Shown piece after piece: positions 54,832 to 64,000 of a stretch of DNA of 64,000 nucleotides (positions are counted from its first letter, which is position 1; the number at the start of each line of letters is the position of its first letter). The stretch is from Actinostola sp. cb2023 (Eukaryota; Cnidaria; Anthozoa; Actiniaria; Actinostolidae): contig JAUJYZ010001376.1 of assembly GCA_033675265.1 (NCBI GenBank), positions 1 through 64,000 on the forward strand, given 5' to 3'. The notes beneath the pieces were generated by a model. The model had not been told where the DNA came from. It did no database searches and saw only the letters and a list, made by a program, of their open reading frames with translations. The position numbers and the translations under genes are program-made.

Positions 54832-57800
54832 ATGAGACTTCTTAAGCCCAATTGGGTTTCGCATGACGGTAAGTTTGGTTTTGTTGATGCTTGGTGCAGT
54901 TTTGCTGGAAAATATGCTGTAATTTGGAATATCGCGCGCGTCAATCGATTAGTTTAACTTTTCATTGATTGTATTCACAGAAAAAAACTTCGACATTGCA
55001 TCATGTTGTTCTAATGTACTGCTGCGTGGATTTATAGCTATTTAAAACTATTTCTTATATTTAAATATGTAAAGCTATAGTGTACAGTAATTGTACTAGT
55101 TAATACTATACGTGCTGACTGTTGTACAGTATAAAAGCTTAACTTAAGTTACATATCGTTGTCAGGTTGTAAAATCTCATGAAACATGGAAGCTAAGACC
55201 GCAAGTATGTCTGGGAAAGCAGTAAATAAGCCATGTGTCATTCAGATATTAAAAAGGAATCGATTTTTTCTAAAATCATTCAAAACTACAACAAGTCTGA
55301 TTTTATGATGATACTTGAGATTTTCAATTTCCCAGAATTCCTTTTGGTCATACATGTATCTTTCAACCCGACAACATTTTGCAATGTTATATGAACTTTT
55401 TACAGTATGGACACTCGAACCGTGAACACTTAGGTTTTTTCTAACACATATATATAAATTATCTATTGAGCAAATTGATCAGAAAAATGATTTATTTTGA
55501 TCACTAAGTGTATTTAAACTCAATGCTCCATTTGAGAGGCTATGAGACAATAGAAGTTCGAAAAAAAAAGTTCGAAAAAAACTTGAAGTGTTCACGGTTC
55601 GAGTGTCCACACTGTAATAGCTCTTGTAGCGTAAGTAACGTTTTGAAGAACAAATAAACAATAGCTTTTTTATTCTTATTCTTATTATTCTTAGCTTTAT
55701 GCAAGATGTTATGCATATATGTGTAAGTTATACCACTTGTACATTGCAGTTGGAATCACATTTACATCTACTGTACATTACTGCCTAATTGCCCTACCGT
55801 GGTACCCTGGTAATAATTCATAAACTGTTTATTTTTCCCAGGGAGGCCTATTTTCTCAGTTGATATTCATCCTGATGGCTCACGATTTGCTACCGGAGGT
55901 CAAGGTACAAGTTTTTCAAACATTTAAAGTATATTTTGTTTTTAATATTACAGTATGTGTATATGTGATCCAATAATACATGCACACATAGTCATTTGAC
56001 AGCATGTACATGTACGTTCAGGTGATGATTGTGGAAAGGTTGCAATATGGAACATGGGTCCGCTGAAAAGTAAAGAGGAGGAGACAAATAATGAAATCCC
56101 ACGACTCCTATGTCAGATGGATAACCATTTGGGTGAGTATCGATTCGTGATTTCCTTACTAAGCATTTTTACCAATCTAAAGCTGTAAAGGTGCTCAATT
56201 TGATGGTATCTTGTTAAAAGTACATGTAGATCAGTGACATATCAAGAGTCATGGTCATACTGTACAAACAGCATTTTTAATAAAAATGTTCTTTTTTTCT
56301 TTGATAATTTTTCCACCATGGTAGCTTGTGTTAACTGTGTTCGCTGGTCCAATAATGGCAAATACTTAGCATCAGGAGGTGATGATAACTTGGTAATGAT
56401 ATGGCAAATGGCAAGGTATCTTGGCACCATGACAAGTTTTGGTGGTGGTGGGGGCAAGCTGAATATTGAACAATGGAGATGTGTTCACAACTTACGACAA
56501 CACAATGGAGGTACAATTGCCAATTCTTGTGTAACTAAGAAACATTTAACTGTTGTAGTTCAGAAGAAAGACTCTCCAGTAATGAGCATTACCTATGATT
56601 AAAATAAATTTTTTTCAGATGTTCTTGATTTGTCCTGGTCGCCTGATGATTCATTCCTTGCATCTGGCAGTGTTGATAATACAATTACTGTGTGGAATGC
56701 TCAAAGATTTCCAGGTAAACTGACATATGAAAAACTCAAATATAATATATTGTATTTTGTACATGTATGTACTGTAACTCATGTAGGCAAACATATATAC
56801 AATGTATGTACTATATACAATATGAGCGGCCGATCTGTATGGGATTTACAAACTCGAGCCGTAGGCGATGTCATGATTCATATTACCTAATATGGTATTG
56901 CCATATATGGCATTAATGTACTTAGCGAATGTACTAGGGTTTCGGTAAGTTTGTCAATAAAGTACTTCACATCTTAGCTGAAGCCTACATGGTGTCAGAA
57001 GTGGGATATACTTTAACTTTGATTTCCTGGAATGCGTGGTCATGTCGCTCATCCCAGTGCCATGCGGTTTCCTTTTGTAGTAGTTCTCTTAGAGCTTGGG
57101 TGGAGTTGGACAGGTTTGGTAGAAATTTTCCAAGGTAGTTCACCATTCCCATGAACCTCTGCAACTCTTTGATATCTGTCGGGACTTTCATTTCAGCAAT
57201 TCCTTTGACTTTATCTGGGTCTGGCTTTACTCCTTCTGCAGTAATGATGTGTCCAATATAGGATAGCTCGTCTCGTAGGATCTTGGACTTCTCCTTGTTC
57301 AGCTTTAGATTAATGGCTCGAGCTCTCTTTAGGACCTTGGCCAATCTGTCGTTGTGTTCTTTTTCGTCTCGACCCCAGATTAGTATGTCGTCCACTATTT
57401 CATCACACCCCTCAATGTCTTCAAAAGCTTGTGACATGCGTCGCTGAAATACCTCTGGCACTGAGTTATTTCCAAAAGGCATCCTGTTGAATTTATACCT
57501 CCCAAAGGGTGTGTTAAACGTGGTAAGGTTACTGCTGTTGTCATCTAGCTTGATGTGCCAGAACCCTGCTGAGGCATCCAGTGTGCTGAAGTACTTTGCG
57601 CCACTAAGCTTTGTAGCTACTTCTTCGATAGTTTTCATCGGGTAATGTTCTCTTTTGATGGCTTTGTTCAAGTCTCTTGGATCCAAGCAGACTCTCAATT
57701 TTCCATTACTTTTCTCAGTGATGACATATGAATTAACCCATTGTAGATGTTAATGGCAGTCAGTATAGGAGGAACAGGCGGGACATCCTTGATGCAAGAG

Positions 57801-60800
57801 ATCCAACTAACACAGACCCACCACCCACAGTTGCACCATAAGAACCACAGGAACCAGAAGACCTTGCTCCAAGTAAAGAAACAGAGCATTGTGAAGACCA
57901 GAACTATGCAACCAGATCAGGCCGTATTGTCAAAAGACCACAAAGGCTTGATTTATAAACATTAGTTGTGAACTGTTAGATAAGTATATCCTTATAAGTC
58001 ATTTTTGTTTAAGACAATTTGTCACAGACATTGAACAGTTTGCTTACATTGATACTGAGTATTTTAGACTCAAGGGGAAAGATGTCATGATTCATATTAC
58101 CTAATATGGTATTGCTATATATGGCATTAGTGTACTTAACGAATGTACTAGGGTTTTGGTAAGTTTGTCAATAAAGTACTTCACGCTGAAGCCTACAGGC
58201 GAGAGTTTGTAAATCCCATACAGATCGGACGCGAATATTGTATCTTACTTATCGAATCCAACGATGTATAAGTGGATGTTTTACTATAATTTGGATGATA
58301 GGAAGCAGTTTGGTCGAGAAAATCCAAGTTAAAGCTGAATGCAAATGAGGACGATTCTGTATCCGATTTACAGATGTCTGTTACGCTTATGATTTCTATT
58401 GTATTTCCCTCATTAATTATTCATGAATTCAATAAGTATAATTGATTTAACAAACATTATTTTACAATACACAATATTTTACCTGACTGACACTACATAG
58501 ACTACATGTACTTCTGTGTTTGTCATATCAGAGGTCATCCAAGTTCTAAAGGGGCACACTGGCCTTGTGAAGGGTGTTACATGGGACCCTGTCGGCAAAT
58601 ACTTAGCATCCCAGGCTGACGACAAAACCTTGAGGGTCTGGCGTACAAGTGATTGGCAGCAGGAAGCATCAGTAACAGAACCCTTTTCAGAATGCAGTGG
58701 TACGACTCATGTACTGCGACTGAGTTGGTCGCCAGATGGCCACTATGTGGTGTCGGCACATGCCATGAACAATTCTGGTCCTGTTGCTAAGATACTGGAG
58801 AGAGATGGATGGAAGACCAGGATGGATTTTGTTGGACACAGAAAAGCTATCACTTGTGTGGTAAGCACAGAAGACATTCTTAGGCATTTAGTAGGTGTAC
58901 TTGTAACTGTAGTCTGATGTTACGTGTAATTTCTGATGTGAACAATAGAAAATAAATTCTAGATTATGAATACAGACAACTACATCAGTACAACAAAGGT
59001 TTTATCCTGGTTCTTCTTTTACTCAAAAGCGATTTAATCCCAAGCTGTTTGTCAAGAAAGTCAATGGTGACTCATCAAGACTCAAGGTGTAAATATACAC
59101 AGTGTAACTTGATTGTAATTGCTACAGTATTTGCATACTTCCTTCACTGTTATTATCTGATATATGTACACAGTGTAACTTGATTGTAATTGCTACAGTA
59201 TTTGCATACTTCCTTCACTGTTATTATCTGATATATGTACACAGTGTAACTTGATTGTAATTGCTACAGTATTTGCATACTTCCTTCACTGTTATTATCT
59301 GATTGTTTTATAAGCCGTAGACATGGCTAGACATGTATGCTAATTGTAGGTTGAGACAGAAGTGTGTGAGTACATTTTGATGTTGTATTTTTAATGTTGT
59401 CACACTTTTTCTGCATTACATGTATTTCTCAGTAAAATTGTAATCAAGTAAAGATAATTAATTTGTAAATGAAGTGCTAGTAAAAGTCTGTAATATATTA
59501 AATATAAAATTGTAATTTTGTTTGTTTAGCAATACTCGTGTTGTGCCATTGGATGCCGTGATCGTTCTTTATCTATTTGGGTAAGAAATGAATGAATGAA
59601 ATAATGGATGGATGGATGGATTAATCAATGAACAGAATGGAAGTATTCATAGATGAATGAATAAAATAGTGGATGGATGATTAAATAAATGCATTGGATG
59701 ATTGTAAATATCAATGAATGAATGACTGAGAGAATGAGTGTAGGAATGAATTGAAATTTATGAATGAATGGAGTGAAATGAATAAAAAATTTCAGCAAAA
59801 TGAATGATTAAATGGGATAAAATGAAAGTGCTATATTTTACTCATTTCTTTCTTCCAGTTGACTTCACTAAAAAGGCCTCTTGTGGTTGTTCATGACTTG
59901 TTTAACCATTCTGTCATGGACATGTCCTGGTAAGTGTACATGTCATGTCCTAGGGCCAAAACCAAGCAATGAGTGTTATGTCCCCTTGTGTGTGCTGTAT
60001 GTATAACATATCCCTGTATTATGTCCCCTTGTGTGTGCTGTATGTATAACATATCCCTGTATTATGTCCCCTTGTGTGTGCTGTATGTATAACATATCCC
60101 TGTATTATGTCCCCTTGTGTGTATTCCCAGTATTATGTCCCTTGTGTGTATTCCCTGTATCATGTCCCCTTGTGTGTACTGTATGCCCACACTGTATGCA
60201 CAACGTCGCAGTATTATGTCCCCTTGTGTGTATTCCCTGTATTATGCCCACTTGTGTGTACTGTATGTACAACATGTCCCTGTATTATGCCCACTTGTGT
60301 GTACTGTATGTACAACATGTCCCTGTGTAGTGACCTTCATTTGATCATTACAAAGATTCTTTTTTTAACTTTAGGAGTCAAACAGGCTTTGAGTTGTTAG
60401 TGTGTTCCTGGGATGGGACTGTAGCGTATGCAGACTTTTCATCAGATGAGCTAGGAAAGGCAATGTCTCAGGAGGAAAAGGTACACAATAATGCTGTGTT
60501 ATTTTATTTCTGGGTATTTGAGGGTAATAAATATGAAGATTGTCACTGTATAATATAATGATACAGGCGTTATAAGTAGTGTACATGTAATATACACAAT
60601 ATAAGCGGCTGATCCGTATGGGATTTACAAACTCCGAGCCACAGACAAGAGTTTTTAAATCCCATATAGACCGTATAGATCGGACGCGAATATAACTGGA
60701 TATTTTACTATAAATTTGATGATAGGAAGCAGTTTGGCCAAGAAAATTCAAGTTAAAACCTTTGCAAATGAGAACTATTCCATATCTGATTTACAGATGT

Positions 60801-61363
60801 CCTCCACGGTTATGATTTCTATTGTGTTTTCCTCATTAATTATTCATGATTTTGATAAAAACAGTGTTGTTGTTGTCAGTGACTGTTCATGATGATGATG
60901 ATGATTGACATATTTGTAGATGATGGTAGTGATGGTAATGGTAGTAGTTTGATTATCATAGCATTGTCATAACACTACATTTGCAGGCGCAGTATTGATA
61001 AAATAATGTTGATAATGATGGTAAACACAATAAAATGTTTTTGACGTGATTTCCTCTGTATTTGATTTTTGCCTTGTCTTTCCATATTTTGTTACAATAA
61101 GGTTATCATTTCTTTCCAGGAAAAGTTCCACAAACAAGTTTATGGAATCAGCATCAGCAGCAATAAAACAAAGTTAGTTTCGTCCATCATTGAAAATCCT
61201 GAGATGTTAAAAATACAACAGAGACATTTGATGAGACAACAAGCTCAAGCAAATACTCCAAAACCATCTATACCCCCTCCCCCACTGGTCCCCACGGGAA
61301 CCCCAACAGGTACCTCTACTGGTACCACCCCCACAAAGCAAGAGCAATCTCAACTTTCAAATG
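54832..61363 (+). CDS. HIRA: Histone chaperone HIRA, N-terminal WD40 part (exons 1-11)
   Basis: Exons: 54832-54868, 55842-55904, 56022-56132, 56325-56510, 56619-56714, 58532-58860, 59030-59086, 59530-59580, 59859-59929, 60375-60480, 61120-61363. All junctions are GT/AG and in phase. HIRA deposits histone H3.3 in replication-independent nucleosome assembly in the nucleus, together with UBN1 and CABIN1. The product starts [13 protein letters not shown] and shows the HIRA WD40 propeller, for example [55 protein letters not shown] and [20 protein letters not shown]. Exon 11 holds the conserved [14 protein letters not shown] (B-domain side) and a Pro/Thr-rich stretch, and ends in phase 1. The remaining exons (C-terminal Hira domain) lie beyond the window. 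Confidence 0.96.
56869..58197 (+). mobile_element. Short-LTR Gypsy element, internally rearranged, HIRA intron 5
   Basis: LTRs 56869-56989 and 58083-58197 (about 120 bp, TGTCATG...CCTACA) are near identical and flanked by the perfect 5-bp duplication GGCGA (56864-56868, 58198-58202). The left LTR is followed by a primer-site-like TGGTGTCAGAAGTGGG, and the right one is preceded by the purine tract AAGGGGAAAGA, so the element reads on the plus strand. The last plus-strand frame ends [17 protein letters not shown], typical of the pol end. Confidence 0.85.
56985..57735 (-). pseudogene. Gypsy reverse transcriptase fragment, inverted inside its element
   Basis: The minus strand reads [28 protein letters not shown], the catalytic box VDDIL and [16 protein letters not shown]. 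It is open for 237 codons, so it is fairly young, but lacks protease, RNase H and integrase. It runs opposite to the LTR polarity. Confidence 0.92.
59087..59310. repeat. 71-bp triplication after HIRA exon 7
   Basis: Three copies of a unit starting GTGTAACTTGATTGTAATTG (59102, 59173, 59244). It starts a few bases past the exon 7 donor but contains no exon sequence. Confidence 0.95.
59975..60330. repeat. 43-bp minisatellite in HIRA intron 9
   Basis: About eight imperfect copies of a unit starting ATGTCCCCTTGTGTGTGCTG. It begins 45 nt past the exon 9 donor. Confidence 0.93.
60603..60860 (+). repeat. Palindrome-headed repeat, copy 2, HIRA intron 10
   Basis: Same family as 56825-58440 but without the LTR element: CCGTATGGGATTTACAAACT, then GAGTTTTTAAATCCCATA, then GATAGGAAGCAGTTTGG and CCTCATTAATTATTCATGA. 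Confidence 0.75.
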
Positions 61364-61390
61364 GTAAGTTTTCAAATACATGTACAAACA

Positions 61391-62396
61391 AACAAACTCT
61401 ACCCCCTCCCCCTGGGGTATGTATACCTACAGGAAACTCTCCTTGGATTGCAACAACCATAACAATACAAACAATCTCTACCCCCTCCCCCTGGGGTACA
61501 TATATACCTACAGGAAACTCTCCTTGGATTGCAACAACCATAACAATACAAACAATCTCTACCCCCTCCCCCTGGGGTACATATATACCTGCAGGAAACT
61601 CTCCTTGGATTGCAACAACCATAACAATACAAACAATCTCTACCCCCTCCCCCTGGGGTACATGTATACCTACAGGAAACTCTCCTTGGATTGCAACAAC
61701 CATAACAATAAAAACAATCTCTACCCCCTCCCCCTGGGGTATGTATACCTACAGGAAACTCTCCTTGGATTGCAACAACCATAACAATAAAAACAATCTC
61801 TACCCCCTGCCCCTGGGGTATATATATACCTACAGGAAACTCTCCTTGGATTGTAACAACCATAACAATAAAAACAATCTCTACCCCCTGCCCCTGGGGT
61901 ATATATACCTGCAGGAAACTCTCCTTGGATTGTAACAACCATAACAATAAAAACAATCTCTACCCCCTCCCCCTGGGGTATATATACCTACAGGAAACTC
62001 TCCTTGGATTGTAACAACCATAACAATACTTGGATTGCAATAAAAACAATCTCTACCCCCTGCCCCTGGGGTATGTATACCTACAGGAAACTCTCCTTGG
62101 ATTGCAACAACCATAACAATAAAAACAATCTCTACCCCCTGCCCCTGGGGTATATATACCTACAGGAAACTCTCCTTGGATTGTAACAACCATAACAATA
62201 AAAACAATCTCTACCCCCTGCCCCTGGGGTATGTATACCTGCAGGAAACTCTCCTTGGATTGTAACAACCATAACAATAAAAAACAATCTCTACCCCCTG
62301 CCCCTGGGGTATATATACCTACAGGAAACTCTCCTTGGATTGTAACAACCATAACAATAAAAACAATCTCTACCCCCTGCCTCTGGGGTATGTATA
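61391..62396 (+). repeat. About 80-bp satellite, 12 copies, HIRA intron 11
   Basis: Each unit has TACCCCCTCCCCCTGGGG, then TATATACCTACAG, then GAAACTCTCCTTGGATTG and an ACAATAAAAACAAT spacer. The pyrimidine run and CTACAG|G form an acceptor-like site. It starts about 28 nt past the exon 11 donor. Open frames on both strands are artefacts of the period. Confidence 0.95.
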
Positions 62397-62413
62397 TGTT
62401 GTAGTTCAATATG

Positions 62414-63287
62414 CAGTGATAGGGAAGGACGTGCGCCATGCGCCATTGGCGCTATTTTAGAGTGCATGGCGCAAAAAAAATAACATTAATGGGCCCAAGG
62501 GGCGCAAAACAATTCCAAAACACTTCTTCCATGAAAAAAGTTGAACTTTACTTTGGAAAATTGTACCTTTTCATGATTTCCACAACCATTATTCCAAAGA
62601 ATCTCGAAGCGAACAAAATCGAACATGATGCGAGGGTATTTTATCGATGTTCCTATCACCAAAATTAGAATGACAGCTGACCGCATCGCGGGCGCTAGCG
62701 ACTTTCGCCAAGCATACTTTTGCATTTTTCATTCGCTTTTTGGTCAATTCAATGCCACCCAAATGATTTAAAAGCGGAAAACAGACTACTTTAACTTCCC
62801 TTTTTGGTAAAGCAAGTAATAATGAAAACGAAGCCTGCTGTCTTGATGGAGTTTCTGCTGCCATTGACGACAGTGAGCCGCGACTCGAAATCGGTAGAAT
62901 AGATGCGAAGTGGCGAGTTAAATATTCCTAAACCCGCTATTCACCGACAGTGAAGAGAATAATTGTAGTATATACTGACTTTTTAACCAATGAGAGCATG
63001 CGTTCTTAGGAGATTGGCGAGTTGGTATATACTAACCTCGCATGCTTTAAATAGCCCCCGGAATAGCCGTTCAAACACGTTAGATTCACTGTATCGTAAC
63101 ACAAGCGTTCAGTTCCGTTCAGTTGTTTTAGACAGTCAAAATGATCTATGAAAGTTATCTAATTTAAAATATATATATCATGGCCCATCAATTTGAACTG
63201 ATGGCCCACTTTGAAAAGCCATGGCCCATAAATGAAACAAACGATGGGCCATTGGCCTACAACCCAAACCAGGCTTCCCTATCACTG
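62414..63287. mobile_element. TIR element, 874 bp, HIRA intron 11
   Basis: The inverted ends CAGTGATAGGGAAG and CTTCCCTATCACTG are flanked by a direct AATATG (62408-62413, 63288-63293). It carries GGCCCAT repeats near the right end and a short unrecognised minus-strand frame (62589-62864). The superfamily is unclear: hAT-like ends, but the visible duplication is 6 bp. Confidence 0.7.
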
Positions 63288-63589
63288 AATATGGATTCTG
63301 GTACAATTTGTTTTGAACTGGTACAATTTGTTTTGAACTGGTACAATTTGTTTTGAACTGGTACAATCTGGCATTCTTAAAAGGGATTTTATTTTGGGGA
63401 CTCATTAAAAAAACAGGGGCTTGGATTTTTTTAGGGGGTTCTCAAAAGAACTAGACGACTTCCTGGCACCCACCCCTCCCTTCATTCTCTCCCTACCTAC
63501 CCCTCCCTTTCCTTTCCTGTCTGCCTACATTAATTCTGTCTATCTGTCTATTTAATACCATATTAACATATTTTTTTCAATTTTTGTCT

Positions 63590-63680
63590 TACCTTGTCTG
63601 GGACTCGAACTCCGAACTCTGACTGTAGACCAGCGTTGACCAGCGCATTAACCAACTATGCCATCGAGGATTTCGATGTC
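63590..63680 (-). repeat. tRNA-derived SINE-like sequence
   Basis: The minus strand reads GATGGCATAGTTGGTTAATG (box A) and GGAGTTCGAGTCCCAG (box B). The spacing is longer than in a tRNA and the acceptor stem does not pair, so it is a SINE head. The rest of 63.3-64.0 kb shows nothing else. Confidence 0.55.
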
Positions 63681-64000
63681 GGTTTAGCATCACATTTACA
63701 TTTTATTAATGTTTTTCATTTTCTATTACGTCATTATGTCATTTAAATTCACGCATGCGCGCTAGATCAAAACGTGGACTTAGCAAAATGGCGGATCACG
63801 AACCATGGCCGGGTTGATCGTGAGGCTTTCTAACGAGAAATAACAACCTGAAACAGGAAACTAAAAGTAAACATTCGCTTGTGATTTTCGTACTTGAAGA
63901 CACATTTTATGAAAAGGCAAAGAAATTCCTAAACCGTCAAAGCGTACCTGTCTTGTTCTATAGTGGCGCCTGGTTCAATTCAAGGACCGGGCGCGAGTTG

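Larger units (their letters stand above)
56825..58440 (+). repeat. Palindrome-headed repeat, copy 1, split by an LTR element
   Basis: GATCTGTATGGGATTTACAA and its inverse (58203-58231) flank the LTR element. The rest (GATAGGAAGCAGTTTGG and CCTCATTAATTATTCATGA) continues to about 58440. An unsplit copy is at 60603-60860. Confidence 0.75.

Overview
This is an animal (metazoan) genomic window, not a bacterial one. Coding sequence is split into small exons with GT/AG introns, and most of the sequence is intron, satellite and transposon. The TIR and palindrome repertoire (for example the arms starting TAGCCTGCGTAGCAAGCG, TACCGTATTTCCTCGATTAA and GTGGCGGATCCAGG), the TTATTATT-tailed LINE ends and the gene content suggest a marine invertebrate. 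My best guess is a cnidarian (anthozoan); I could not test this.

Layout. (1) 1-5.3 kb: a decayed Ty3/Gypsy retrotransposon on the minus strand, whose reverse transcriptase is split by a 1,985-bp hairpin-ended element, which itself carries a large foldback element. (2) 8.4-27.2 kb, minus strand: a complete 13-exon SLC13-family sodium/anion symporter gene (624 codons, all splice phases agree). Its introns hold several satellites, including a 5.6-kb array of a 73-bp unit built from the 3' splice site and first 30 nt of exon 3. (3) 30.2-42.8 kb, plus strand: a 16-exon MFSD13A/TMEM180-like major-facilitator gene with a 1.75-kb CTA/CTG triplet tract and a 3.1-kb array of a 64-bp unit built from the end and 5' splice site of exon 14. 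(4) 44.9-52.9 kb, minus strand: a secreted protein with four thrombospondin type-1 modules, all exon junctions in phase 1. (5) 54.8 kb to beyond the window, plus strand: the 5' part (11 exons) of the histone chaperone gene HIRA, with a rearranged short-LTR Gypsy element in intron 5.

SLC13 and MFSD13A-like are divergent neighbours (about 3 kb apart), and so are the thrombospondin gene and HIRA (about 2 kb apart). I see no pathway link among the four genes.

The most unusual signal is the repeated birth of minisatellites on exon-intron borders: 77 extra copies of an acceptor, about 48 of a donor, and two of a second acceptor, in two adjacent but unrelated genes. Every unit keeps the splice site intact. 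Other points of note are a two-copy transposon family with hairpins at both ends, a TIR element carrying a fragment that resembles CNOT2 coding sequence, an hAT element with a perfect 8-bp TSD, and an LTR element whose pol segment is inverted between its own LTRs.
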